Below, piece after piece: positions 39,579 to 54,400 of a stretch of DNA of 64,000 nucleotides. How positions within the stretch are numbered: the first letter of the stretch is position 1; every line of letters begins with the position of its first letter. Source of the stretch: Xestospongia muta (taxonomy: Eukaryota; Porifera; Demospongiae; Haplosclerida; Petrosiidae); contig OY848927.1 in the NCBI GenBank assembly GCA_963693285.1, positions 3,958,643 to 4,022,642 of the forward strand. The letters are read 5' to 3'. Under the pieces are notes generated by a model. It was not told the DNA's origin. It worked only from the letters and a program-made list of their open reading frames with translations, and searched no databases. A program made the position numbers and the translations under genes.

Positions 39579-42500
39579 ATGGCTACCAGTGAGAAGGTAA
39601 TTTTCATTTATTTTATGGCAAAAATCTAACTGTACTTACCTTAGGTCTTACCTACCCACAATTCCACTGTGGCCAAACTTCCACCTATTCCCAAAGCTCC
39701 ATTACATACTGGTAGCTCACTGTCTCCAACTGGGAAATATGGAGGCAGCTCTTTGTATCATTATCGCCGGAACCAAAAAATCCAAGCTGCAGTATCGAAT
39801 TTAATGTATGCAAAAATTGCCACTTAAATACTTTTATGATCAATACTAGCTCACTAGCTCTATAATTTAGCCATTATGTAGCCATGAATAGTTGTACTAT
39901 AATATGTTGTAATCTATATTACCTCTATTCTTTGTATTCAGTGAAGAGCGAGCAGCTAAGAACTTGTTAACTACTGCACAACACAACAGAAGAGTAGGAC
40001 ATGGTCATGATGAACCAGCCTTTCCTGATCAAATGATGAGTAAAGATCGCAAAACTAGAGTATGGATAAAATGGACAGATGGATGGATGACAGAGACAGA
40101 CAGATGGACGAAGGGTGTCTTGGATGGATGGTCAAAGATACAAACTACAGATTGGATGGATAGACAAAAATTAATAACTAAAAAGTAAAGAAATAAATAA
40201 GTTAACATTTTTCTTTGTGTAGTTAAACTATGAGTTCCTACGTAAATGTGTGGCCTCAGCTCCTGTGACTCCAATGTTACCCAAGACATGGGAACATATT
40301 GTCTCTCTTGTCCCTCGTCATTGTCTCACTAATCCCCTCACTAAACCTCTACTACCACAGCTACACAAAGAAGTCACTACCAACTATGAAGATACTATAA
40401 GAGAAACAACAAGTTAGAGAATTTAGCTTTTCAATATAGTTCATTTGTTCTCTTGTTAGTTCGTATGACATTAGTCAAACCATCAGTACATGGACTAGAA
40501 CCTGAAACTCCTTTATATTCTGAACCTCAGTAAGTGACAGAACTGATAGCTACAGTAGAAGCTATATTGATTGATTTATTCTACTAACATTTTCATGATG
40601 ATTTAGGGGTCTTGATTTCTCTACTACTTGGAGAGATCGATATGAAGAAGCTAGAGATTCACTAGCTAATATTCTACACATTGTTCATCCTGTGATGCCT
40701 GCCATATTAAGACTGTGGCAACAACAGAACATCACATTACTCATTGATTTGTCAGACATTAGGTACATTACACTACAGTGTATATGGGTCTTCATATTGA
40801 ATCTACTTTCTAAGGTCCAAGTCTCCAATGGAATTGGAACGTTTTCGTAATATTGTTCTCTTGGACACTCAGCATGCAGAGGAGAAACTAATGAACAGTT
40901 GGTACACTAAAGTAATAGCTCTATTCAGTGGAGAGGGGAAAGTTGTGAACCACATACCATCAGGACAGAGTGAAGCATTTTATGATTGTGTCAGCACTCT
41001 TATTGGTAATCATATGAGGTGAGAATAACATATTGAGTGTTAAATACTTTATTTTGTCCATCTAGGTCTCTCCTAAGTCGAACATTGGAAGCATTTGTCC
41101 ATCTTTTCCTACCATCTAACACAGCTTATTTGCCCATCTTTAGACTGGAACTATGTCTTGAGGATGGAGCCATGTTCTTTTTTCCCAGTGTGGTTGATTT
41201 AGAAGCAGCTATGCAATTTACCACAGAAACCATTTCAGGTGCTCTACAGAATGTAGGCAAGATACAGGTACTGTAATGTATAATACAGTGAGCACTAGTA
41301 GTCCATCTTTCTACTAGTACTGGTTATCTGGTGCTAGTCCATGTCCACCTATCCCAGCTGAAGTAGATCCAGCACTTCTCAAGTCATGTCTAACTCAATT
41401 GAAGGAAGCTTTACATAGAGAACTTCAGGGAGCTATGGAACACAAAGACTCCTACAGTTAGACATAGAATATATATGTGCATTAAATATTGGTGGTGTGT
41501 AGGTAAGTATGACTATCTAATATCTGGAGAAGCAGAGTCTGAGATCAATACTTTCCTAAATGAAGATCATCCACTTCAAGACTACAAAGAAGTTAGTTCA
41601 TAATAATCTCACTATTAATGTACATTGTTCTATAGAAAATTGAGAAGTTTAATTCATTGGCTCAAGAGATTTTTGGTCTTGATGACTTAGTCCTCTATCA
41701 GATGTTTCATCTGGAGTGTCATGACATCAAGAGAGGATTAATTGCTCAGGCACAGACATTTGCTGATACTATTGTCAATCATTTAGCTGATCTCCATAGA
41801 AAAGAGAATGCTAGGTATGTACAGAGTATTTTATAATGCTGGATAATGCAGTCTTTTTTAGGATTGTCAATGAGTATGAGACTTTTAAAGAGAAAGCACT
41901 CAAAGTGCCTGAAGATTCTCGTGAGATGATGGAACTTATTGATTATATGGCAGAAGCTCAAGCTAAGCTTGTGGTTGAGCTCAGAAATAATGTAGAGGTC
42001 AGCTAAGATTCTGTTTATCTTAAGACAGTATGATCCATTGTGTTATAGGATTCTTTGAAATGTCTCAAGTATCTATTAACTGTGTACACATTCCCTGAAG
42101 AAGAAAGAGAGTTAAACAAGACCACATTGACTTGGCCTCATAAACTAGCTCCAATCTTTGAACAAAATGAACAGGCAAGCAATTTATATTCCCAAAATAC
42201 TCTCTATAATTTTTTTATAGATTATTGAGGAGTCTAAACATCGTGGAGAGAAGGAACTCACTGAACGTCAAGAGAAGGTTCAAATAGAGATAGAGAAATG
42301 TCACAGACGAGTGGAAGAGCTCTCTGAGTTTTCTGATTTAAACAACGTTGTTCATTATTGTAAGGATGTCACACAACTACAACGTCGATTGGTTGAGATT
42401 CAAGAACAAATAAACCAAATTAACAAGGAAGAAGAATTGTTTAAATGGACACCAACAACCTATCCAGAGTTAGATCGAATCCACTCATCCCTAGAGCCAT

Positions 42501-45500
42501 ACCAAAGACTATTTAATACAATATTGAAGTTAGAATATACATTTAAAGATAGAAAATAGCTCAGTGATACTTTCTCTCTCTAGGTGGCAGAAGACTGAGA
42601 AACGTCTTATGGATGGAGCATTTCTGGAGCTCAATGCTGAAGACACAGAGGCTGAAGTTGAAGAGTTTAGTCGTGATATGTACAAGTTGTTCAAGGTCTT
42701 CAATACAAAAGCTAAACAAATGAAAAAGGACAGAGATGTTGGTGGAGGAGTAAGTTATCAATTGTTTATGTAAGATACTTTATTGGTGGTTGTGGTGATA
42801 GGTACGTCGTGCTACTGAACAAGCTCAAGAAGAGGAAATGTTTGCTCCTGTAAAACTTGCTCAGACTGTACTGGATCAAGTGAAGGAATTCAAAGAGTAT
42901 TTACCAGTTATACATATCCTATGTAATCCGGGTCTTCGTCAACGTCATTGGGATAAGGTAGAGATGAGGGAGGGAAGGAGAAAGACCAACATAGATGTAA
43001 TCATATTATTTTTTTTTAGTTTTCTGATATTATTGGTTTCAATGTCACACCAGACTCTGGTACTTCACTTCGTAAGGTCCTGAAATATAACCTTGAGCCT
43101 TACTTGGAACAATTTGAGGCTATCAGTGCTGCAGCTAGCAAGGTATGATAATAACTTAATAACTGATTCAATTGATATACTTTAATAACAGGAGTTCAGT
43201 TTGGAGAGAGCAATGGATAAGATGGTAGATGATTGGGATGATGTTGTCTTTAATACTATCATGTATCGAGACTCTGGTGTGTCCATCTTAACAGCTATTG
43301 ATGACATACAAACTAACTTGGATGATCAGATTGTTAAGACACAAACAATGAGGGGTTCACCTTTCATTAAACCCTTTGAAGAAAGGATAAAGGTGCGATA
43401 AAAATTGTAATATTTTTGTACTATTTTATTCTACTGTAATATCTCAGTCATGGGAGGAGAGATTACTGAAGATACAGGATACATTAGATGAATGGTTAAA
43501 AGTGCAATCACAGTGGCTTTATTTAGAGCCTATCTTCTCCTCTGAAGATATCATGCAACAAATGCCTGAGGAAGGAAAACTCTTTCAACAGGTAACAAAT
43601 ACTAGTTATTATGAATAATATTGTGATACAAACACACAGGTGGATAAATCTTGGCGTGAGGTTATGCGTAACACTGTTAAAGATCCCAAAGTCCTTAAAG
43701 CTACTGCATTCCCAGGATTGCATGAGAAACTTCTCAATAGTAATGAACTGTTGGATAAGATCCAAAAAGGACTAAATGCTTACTTGGAAAAGAAACGACT
43801 CTTTTTCCCTCGTTTCTTTTTTCTCTCCAATGATGAAATGTTGGAAATCCTTTCTGAAACTAAAGATCCCACAAGAGTTCAACCTCATTTGAAGAAATGC
43901 TTTGAAGGAATTGCTAAACTAGAGTTTACAGATACTCTAGATATCACTGCTATGTTTAGTTCTGAGGGAGAAAAGGTAAAGTTGATCAGAAGAAGATCTC
44001 ATAATATCTTTATTCTATAGGTTAGTTTCAGTCAGACTATCTCTACATCTGCTGCAAGAGGTGCTGTTGAAAAGTGGCTATTACAAGTCCAAGATATTAT
44101 GATAATGAGTATAAGAGATGTACTAGAAATGGCCAAAGATGTAATCACTAATTTCAGGAATCTCTCATTGATATATGTCTCATTATAGGCATATGTGGAA
44201 CATCCTAGGATAAAATGGGTGTGTGAGTGGCCTGGTCAAGTAGTTCTCTGCGTCTCACAAATCTATTGGACTATGGAGGTCCATGAGGCAATACGTAGTG
44301 GTCCTCAAGGAGTTAAAGAGTATCACGAAAAACTGACAAAGCAACTTGAAGGGATTGTTGAAATGGTACGAGGGAAACTACCTAAGCAAACTCGAACAAC
44401 TTTGGGAGCTCTGGTAGTTATGGATGTACATGCTAGAGATGTTGTTGAGGAGCTAGTACATAAAGGTATATACAATGTGACTTGAAGTGTTAGTTCACAT
44501 TATTTCATGCATTTATTTCATGCAGGTGTGACTAGTGAGAATGACTTCCAGTGGTTGTGTCAACTACGATATTATTGGGAAAATAATGGTGTTATAGCTC
44601 GTATTATTAATGCTACAGTAAAATACGAGTGTGAGTATCTGGGTAACTCAGGCAGGTAAGTGACATTGATAGTCACCTATCAATTGCTGTGTCATTTACA
44701 GACTGGTCATTACTCCATTGACTGATCGATGCTATCGTACACTAGTTAGTGCATTTCACCTTCATTTGGGTGGAGCTCCTGAGGGACCAGCAGGAACAGG
44801 AAAAACAGAGACAGTCAAGGTATGCTAGCTTGCTTTTTTAGTTTGACTGTGTTGGGTTTGGTTCCTTTCAGGATCTTGCTAAAGCCTTAGCAGTTCAATG
44901 TGTAGTGTTCAATTGTTCTGATGGTCTAGATTATTTAGCTATGGGTAAATTCTTTAAAGGACTAGCTAGTGCTGGAGCATGGGCTTGTTTTGATGAGTTC
45001 AATCGTATTGAACTGGAAGTACTCTCTGTTATTGCACAACAGGTAAGTAGTGTGTTAAAGAGTTCTTTACTTAGCTCTGTTCTTGTAGATATTAACTATT
45101 CAACGTGCAGTAATAGCTGAAGTCTCAGTGTTCACATTTGAGGGAACTTCTTTGACTCTTAATCCATCTTGTTTTGTGTGTGTAACAATGAACCCAGGTT
45201 ATGCTGGACGCTCTGAATTACCTGATAATCTCAAGGTGTTACATTAATCATTGTATTACAATGTAGTACAATGCTCACTTTAGGTACTATTTCGTACTGT
45301 GGCTATGATGGTACCAGATTATGCCATGATAGGAGAAATTATGCTTTACTCCTATGGTTTTGTGGATGCTAGAAACTTAGCTGTTAAAATTGTTACTACT
45401 TATCGACTTTGTTCAGAACAGGTATACTTGAGAAACAGTATATTACTCTCTCTCTCTCTCTCAGCTCTCCAGCCAATTTCATTATGATTATGGTATGCGT

Positions 45501-48377
45501 GCAGTTAAGGCTGTACTGGCAGCTGCTGGCAACCTCAAGTTGAAGTATCCAACAGAGAATGAGAATATTCTTTTACTACGATCTATCATGGATGTTAACC
45601 TTCCTAAAGTAAGAGCTCAAATATAACTGATCATTTATATCTTTCTCAGTTTCTTTCTCATGATATTCCATTGTTTGAGGGTATCATCTCTGATTTATTC
45701 CCTGGAGTCAAACTTCCAGAGCCAGATTATGATGAATTTGAATCAGCTGTTACTGATATCTGTCTCAAGGGTAACCTTCAAGCCACTGAATTTTTTGTCC
45801 AGAAACTCATTCAAACTTATGAAATGATGATTGTTAGACATGGCTTCATGTTGGTAAGTTAGATCTACAATGTCTGACTTCTGATATCACTAAATCACAA
45901 GTCTATACAACTTTCTAGGAGATATATTTTGTCTTGTTACATTATTTTATTAAAGCTAGTCTTTTATTATTGACCATCTTTTGACTTGAATTTATGACTA
46001 ATTCATTATTGTAGGTTGGTGGTCCATTTGCCTCTAAAACTAAAGTGATTGATGTCCTAGCTGATACATTGACTTTACTGAATGAACGTGAACAAATGGA
46101 AGAGTTTAAGACAATCTATCGTGTCATTAATCCTAAGAGTGTGACAATGGGTCAATTGTTTGGTCAGTTTGATCCTATCTCTCATGAGTGGACTGATGGA
46201 GTAGTCGCTAATACTTTTAGGTAAAGTGACCTTGGTCTACAGCTCTACAGCATGATATCTCTCTCTCTCTAGGGAGTTTGCTTCAGCTCAAAATGATGAT
46301 CGTAAGTGGGTGGTATTTGATGGACCTGTTGACACATTATGGATTGAATCTATGAACACTGTACTTGATGATAATAAGAAGTTATGTTTGATGAGTGGAG
46401 AAATAATTCAAATGTCTCCTTCAATGAATCTTATTTTTGAAACTGATGATCTCTCACAAGCCTCTGTAAGTACAATGTACATAATAAAACTAATAATATT
46501 AAGATAAAGTCATTTATTTCAAAGCTTTTTTTTCCTATAGCCTGCTACTGTCAGTCGTTGTGGTATGATATATCTTGAACCAACAACATTTGGCTGGAGA
46601 CCCATCTACAAATCATGGTATGTACTCTACCTACTATACTGCTGTATGATTTCTCTGCATCTTTAAGGTTGGCCTCTTTACCTCCTATTCTCAAAGATGA
46701 CAATGGAGAGTTAATAAACACTCTAGTGGACTGGTTAATACCACCTTGTTTGAACTTTGTTCACAAACAAGTTAAAGTAAGAGAAAGAAATAATAATGTC
46801 ATCAAACATTATCTCTCTGTGTACAGGAGCTAGTGACTACTTCTGATAGCAATTTAACTCGATCTTTTATGTATTTGTTTGAAATGTTGATGCAAGATAT
46901 CTGTCAAGATGAGGCTGCTGCCAAGGACAAAAACATGAAGTCTTGGATTGTGTGTGTTTTCTTGTTCTCTGTTATCTGGTCTATTTGTGCCACTGGAGAC
47001 AAACCCAGTCAGGATAAATTTGATGCTTTCTTTCGAGATTTGTCTGGAGGTAAAAAAGATGAAATACCACAAGCTGTTGGGAAAATAGAGTGTCCTATAC
47101 CATCTGAAGGGACAATATATGACTATATGTTTGAGGTACTACAATAGTACATACTATACCGTATTATGCTTCCTTTTGTATTAAGGCTAAAGGACGTGGT
47201 AAATGGACTCCATGGCTTGATATCATTAAAGATCAAACTATTGATCCAAACATTAAGAAGTTATCTGATATCATTGTACCAACAATGGATACTGCAAGGT
47301 CTGAATTTTGTCCATCTGATTATTGTCTCTAACATCTATCATCCATTCAACTATTCACCTACAGGTATACTTATTTAATGGATCTGATGGTCCAGCACAA
47401 TCGAGCAGTTCTATTTGTTGGACCAACTGGTACTGGTAAGACAGTCTATGTCAAAGACCATCTTATGAACAGACTAGAGAAAGAGAAATTTATTCCATTA
47501 ATTGTTAACTTCTCAGCTCAAACCTCAGCAGGACAAGTCCAAGTAAGTCGTTGGAAAATTTCTAAGTTTAAAATCTTCTGCACTATTAAAGGACATTATA
47601 ATGTCTAAGTTGGATAAACGTCGTAAAGGTGTGTTTGGTCCTCCTATGGGCAAGAAGAGTGTGATATTTGTGGATGATTTGAACATGCCAGCCAGAGAGA
47701 AATATGGTGCACAACCTCCTATTGAATTGTTAAGACAATTCATGGACCATGGCATGTGGTAAGCACAAAATAATGAAAGATTAACTCTTGATACTTTGTA
47801 CATACTATATATATTATATTCACCATTGTAACAAACTATATATTACGATATTTAAACTATTTTCTGTGTAGGTATGACAAGAAGGACACAAGCAAGTTAA
47901 GTTTGGTTGATATCCAGTTCATGGCAGCTATGGGACCTCCAGGGGGTGGACGTAACCCTATCACCCCTCGTTTCCTACGACATTTCAATGTCATCTCCAT
48001 TAATGAGTTCACTGATGAGACTATGACAAGAATTTTCTCTAATATTTTCTCGTTCAGTCTCAAAAAGAATAATTTCCCTACTGAGTATTTTACTAGTGGT
48101 TCACAAATTGTGGCAGCTACAATGGAAGTGTACAAGGAGGCCATGTCAAATCTGCTACCTACACCAGCCAAATCTCATTATACATTTAATTTGAGGGACT
48201 TCTCTCGTGTTATACAAGGTGTATTGTTAATAACACCACAGTGTGTAGAGAACAAGAGAACATTTATCAAATTATGGGTACATGAAGTGTATCGAGTCTT
48301 TTATGATCGATTGGTGGATGACAAAGACAGAGCATGGCTTCATGAGTAAGATATAGAAGTAATAATTGAAATAGTTA

Positions 48378-48436
<59 letters not shown>

Positions 48437-51400
48437 GTTTATTGAAGAAAATGGTAAAGAATCATTTCAAAGAAGACTTCAATAACGTCTTCAAACATCT
48501 CTCAACCAGTGGAGGTACACCCAGTGAAGATGATATGAGGAGTCTGTTATTTGGTGACTATATGAAACCAGATGCTGTAAGTATTACACTAACATATAAT
48601 CTATCACTATCATTATCATAATATTATTAGGAGGTAAGACTTTATGAAGAGGTGACATCAATAGATGAGCTAACTAGCGTAGTAGAGTCATCATTGGAAG
48701 AATACAATAATACTCATAAGAACAGAATGAACTTAGTTATATTCAGGTAAGTTACATATAAAAGTGGCACTTACTAACAACACATCTCCTTTAGATATGT
48801 CTTGGAACACTTGTCTCGTATTTGTCGTATCTTAAAGCAATCAGGAGGCAATGCACTGTTAGTTGGTGTAGGAGGTAGTGGAAGACAGTCTTTGACAAGA
48901 CTAGCTACTTCAATGGCTGATTTTGTTGTCTTTCAACCAGAGATTTCTAAAAGCTATGATATACCTGAATGGAAGGAAGATCTTAAGGTTTGTTCTATGC
49001 CAACATCACTACTGATTGTGATACTGTTTCGGTGTAGAAATTATTAATGAGTGCTGGTAAAGAAGGCAAGGTGACAGTCTTTCTTCTCACAGACACACAG
49101 ATCAAAGATGAAAAGTTTTTAGAGGATGTTGATGGTCTATTAAATGCTGGTGAAGTACCTAATTTATTTGCTATTGACGAGAAACAGGAGATCGTTGAAG
49201 TAAGAACCAGAAGTCATTATAAATATCTCATTCATTGGCTACCAGGCTATGAGGCCTTTAGCTCAAGCTGACAATAAAGATATGGAATTCACTCCACTAT
49301 CTCTCTTTAATTTCTTTGTCAACCGATGTCGAGAGAACCTTCATGTCATCTTAGCTATGAGCCCAATTGGAGATGCCTTCAGAAATCGTCTTCGTAAATT
49401 TCCTTCACTCATTAATTGTTGTACCATTGACTGGTTTCAGGTAAGATCACAATATTGTAATATTGTTGTTATTAATGTATTCTTAGGCCTGGCCTGATGA
49501 TGCTCTTGAATTAGTAGCTAACAAATTTCTTGAGGATGTTCATATGGAAAATGAAGAGAGGAAAGGTACTGTATCATTGTGTAAACATTTTCATCAAAGC
49601 ACTAGAGAGCTCTCAGAGAAGTAAGTTACTTAATAAAATAAATATATCAATTGTATTTGTTCTTAGGTTTAAAAATGAGTTAGGTCGATATAATTACGTT
49701 ACACCAACTTCATACCTTGAGTTGATCTCATCATTCAAGTCACTTTTAGGAAAGAAAAGAGGAGATATTATGAAATTAAAGAAAAGATATGAAGTGGGTC
49801 TGGAAAAACTAGCGTTTGCTGCCTCACAGGTACTACAAGAATTCTCAGTATTATACTGATATACACAATACTGTTATTTCTTAGGTAGCTTCAATGCAGA
49901 AAGAACTCGAGGAACTCCAACCTAAACTGGTCGTAGCTCAAAAAGAGAACAAAGAAATGATGGTGGTCATTGAGAAAGAATCATCTGAAGTTGAAGCTCG
50001 TAGTAAAATTGTCAGAGAAGATGAGAAAGTTGCCAATGAGAAAGCCGCTGAAGCACAAGCTCTTAAAGATGAGGTAAACCAATATCACATAAATTTAAAA
50101 GTCATTATTCTCTGTAGTGTGAGAGTGATTTAGCCGAAGCTATACCAGCTCTGGAAGCAGCTTTGAATGCGTTGAACACATTAAAACCTGCTGATATTAC
50201 TATTGTTAAAACTATGACTAATCCACCATCAGGAGTGAGGCTAGTAATGTCTGCAGTCTGTGTCATGAGAGATATTAAACCAGACAAGGTCAATGATCCT
50301 GCTGGTACTGGACAAAAGGTACAAATAATAAACCAGGATGCTTTGTATATTTGACTGTCTTCCTGTAGATTCTAGATTATTGGGGTCCATCAAAGAAGTT
50401 ACTTGGTGATATGAGTTTTCTTAACACTCTCAAAGAATATGACAAAGACAATATACCAGTAAGAGATTACACTATTAACACATTATTAAGTTATGTTCTT
50501 CATAGCCTCGTATAATGGGTAAAATTCGTTCAGATTACATCACCAATCCTGAGTTTGATCCTGTTAAAGTACGCAATGCCTCGTCTGCAGCAGAGGGACT
50601 CTGTAAATGGATTCTAGCTATGGAGATTTATGACCGTGTTGCTAAAGTGGTAGCCCCTAAGAAAGAGAAGTTGAAAGAAGCCCAACAATCTTTAACTGAG
50701 ACAATGGCAATTCTCAATGAAAAGAGAAAGGAATTGAAAGAAGTGGAAGATCGTCTTGCCACTTTGAAACAACAGTTTGATGAGAAGACCAAAGAGAAAG
50801 AACAACTCGAGGAACAAGTTGATGTCTGTGCAAAGAAATTAGAACGAGCTGAGAAGCTCATTGGAGGTCTTGGTGGAGAGAAAGATCGCTGGTCACAAGC
50901 TGCAAAGAGTTTGCAAGTGACTTATGATAATTTGACAGGTGATGTGTTGATAGCTTCTGGAGTAATTGCTTATCTTGGTGCATTTACATCTACTTTCCGA
51001 TCTGACTGTGTAAAGGATTGGGTCAAGAAATGCAAGGTAAGAGAAACAAAGAGAGATGACTAAAGTGTATTATATGTTTTGTTAGTTTTATACCATATCA
51101 TGTAGTCAAGATTTCAGTTTAAGTAAGACATTAGGTGAAGCAGTTAAGATAAGAGACTGGAACATTGCTGGTCTACCTACTGATAGCTTCTCTATTGATA
51201 ATGGAGTAATAGTAGACAACACAAGAAGATGGTAGGACACTCGATGTACTGAATTATTCATAAGGAGTTCCCTTTTAATTAGGCCATTAATGATAGATCC
51301 TCAAGGACAAGCCAATAAATGGGTCAAGAACTCTGAGAAAGTTAATAACTTACAAGTTGTTAAACTCACTCAATCTGATTATGTACGAACACTTGAGAAC

Positions 51401-54400
51401 TGTATTCAGTTTGGAACACCAGTCCTGATTGAAAATGTTGGAGAAGAACTTGATCCCTCTCTAGAACCTCTCCTCTTAAAACAAACCTTCAAACAAGGTC
51501 AGCAAGACAATCAGATGATATCATGAGGTGTATATTGTTCTAGTGCTTTAATGTCCGCAATAGAATTTTAAACAGCACTTGTATAATTGTGTATTTTATT
51601 ATGTTGTAGGTGGAGTTTGGTGTATTAAACTGGGTGATAATACCATTGAATATTCCAGTGATTTCAGGCTTTACTTCACTACTAAATTACGTAATCCTCA
51701 CTACTTACCAGAGCTCTCTACAAAAGTCACTCTTCTCAATTTTATGATAACTCCAGAAGGTTTAGAAGATCAGCTACTGGGTATTGTTGTAGCCAAGGAA
51801 AGGTACAATATACAGGAATAAACTGGATCATTACATTGATGTCTTCCTTTAGACCAGAACTGGAGGAGGAGAGACAACAGTTAATTGTCCAGTCTGCAGC
51901 TAACAAGAAACAGCTCAAAGAAATTGAAGACAAAATCTTGGAGACTCTCTCTAGTTCTGAGGGCAATATCTTAGAAGATGAGACTGCCATTCAAATTCTA
52001 GACTCTTCAAAAATTCTCTCAAATGAGATATCGAAGAAACAAAAAGTTGCTGAAGAAACTGAAAAGAAGATAGAGCAGTCACGTGCTGGATATCGTCCAG
52101 TGGCTGTTCATGGATCAATTTTGTTCTTTTCTATCACTGATCTTCCCAATATTGATCCTATGTACCAATACTCTCTAATATGGTTTGTTAACCTCTTTAT
52201 CAATTCCATCAATGAAAGGTAATAGTAGGTACTTTAATATACTATGCATTGGTCATTGCACTGGAGATATTGTATTGATCTTAGCATTGGTTGTCAATAT
52301 TGTATTATAATATCCTTTCAAATGTTGTTCTATTGTTTTCTACAGTACTAAATCCAAGCAATTGGAGCGTAGGTTACGTTATTTAACTGACCACTTCACT
52401 TATAACTTGTATTGTAATGTCTGTCGATCATTGTTTGAGAAAGATAAACTTCTTTTCTCGTTTGTTCTTTGTTGTAACTTGCTCACGTAAGTGCACATAC
52501 TCTTTTGTCAGTTCAACTCATGGTCTTCTCCTTAGAGCTAAAAAAGACATGGACAGTGCTGAATTCATGTTTTTCCTCACTGGAGGTGTTGGACTTGAGA
52601 ACAAACTCAAGAACCCAGCTCCACAGTGGTTGTCAGATAAATCCTGGGATGAACTATGTCGTATGTGTGACCTCAAAGCCTATAAAGGTACTACTCACAC
52701 GCACTAATATATCAAACACTCTACTATTGGATACTGTTTCTGCAGACTTCCGTAAGCATTTTGAGAGTTCTACTGATGCTTGGAAAGCTTATTATGATGA
52801 GAAAGAGCCACACAATGCTACTCTACCACAACCTTGGGATAACAAACTCACCGACTTTCAGAAAATGATAATTCTTCGATGTCTACGACCAGACAAGGTA
52901 ATACACTTATAATTACAGCATTTAGTGATGTTTCTATAATATTCATTCATTAACATTAGGTGATACCTTCAGTTGTCCAATTTGTCAAGATAAAACTAGG
53001 AGAGAAGTTTGTTGAACCCCCTCCATTTGATTTAGCTAAGAGTTATGCTGACTCCAAGTGTTCTATTCCCCTCATTTTTGTGCTGTCCCCTGGAGCTGAC
53101 CCAATGGCGGGTCTTCTCAAGTTTGCTGAAGATAAAGGTTTTAGTGGAGATAGATTTAACTCCATATCATTAGGTCAAGGACAAGTTAGTGTAATTACAA
53201 TATTTGTCTTTGTAATTACATGAACTTGTTCAGGGTCCTGTAGCTGCTAAAATGATTGATGCTGGTATTCAAGATGGGTCCTGGGTTGTCCTTCAGAATT
53301 GTCACTTGGCTGTCTCCTGGATGCCAGCTTTAGAGAAAATTTGTGAAGAGTTTCAAGAAGATAGAATAAATTCTGAATTTAGGCTTTGGTTGACATCCTA
53401 TCCTTCAGATAAGGTAGGTACTCATTTTGTATAGAAAAGTTGAGTATTTCTTTCCACTTTAGTTTCCAGTTGCTGTACTTCAAAATGGAGTCAAGATGAC
53501 TAATGAACCTCCTACTGGTCTTAGACAGAATCTTCTTCAATCCTACATTACGGACCCCATCTCTGATCCAACGTTCTTTGATGGATGCCCAAATAAGGAA
53601 AATGTAGGCTTTCATTAATATGCCTTAATATTGATATTCATTATGGATAGATATGGGAGAAACTGTTGTTTGGATTATGCTTCTTTCATGCGCTTGTTCA
53701 AGAGAGAAGAAAGTTTGGTCCACTGGGTTGGAATATTCCTTACGGCTTCAATGAATCTGACTTGAGGATTAGTGTAAGACAACTACAGGTAAGTAACAGA
53801 CAAATAAGCAAAAGAAAGGACAAATTGAATGGATATACTCACACATGTTTCTTGGACAGACAGATACACAGATTCACTTTACAATATTTTACTTCTTTTA
53901 TTTACTCTTCAGATGTTTATCAACGAGTATGATCATATACCATTTGATGCTGTCACATATCTTACTGGTCAATGTAATTATGGAGGTCGAGTCACTGATG
54001 ATTGGGACAGGTATATAGATTCCTTATAACATGATAGTAATTACTGTCTTTCATTAGACGATGTCTGCTCAATATTCTCTCAAACTTTTATACACCAGAC
54101 ATAGTCAATGATCCTAAATATAAGTTTTCTCCTAGTGGTGTATACTATGCTCCTCCCAAAGGAACTCATGAGGATTATGTTGAATTCATCAAAGAACTAC
54201 CAATGTCCCAGAATCCAGAAATTTTTGGAATGCATGATAATGTAGATATATCTCGAGAACTCCAGGAGACAAAACAGGTAACTAGTATGTATGACATTGA
54301 TATGTTAACTTGTATAATGTATCAATGTCATACATACTGTTGTATTCTAGTACCTGGTAATAACTAATAGCTAATAATGATTGGATTAAGTACATGTACA

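Noticed and set aside
40060..40170. GATGGA-rich open frame in plus strand
   Set aside because: A degenerate ATGGA/CAGA repeat in a dynein intron; it does not match any dynein segment.
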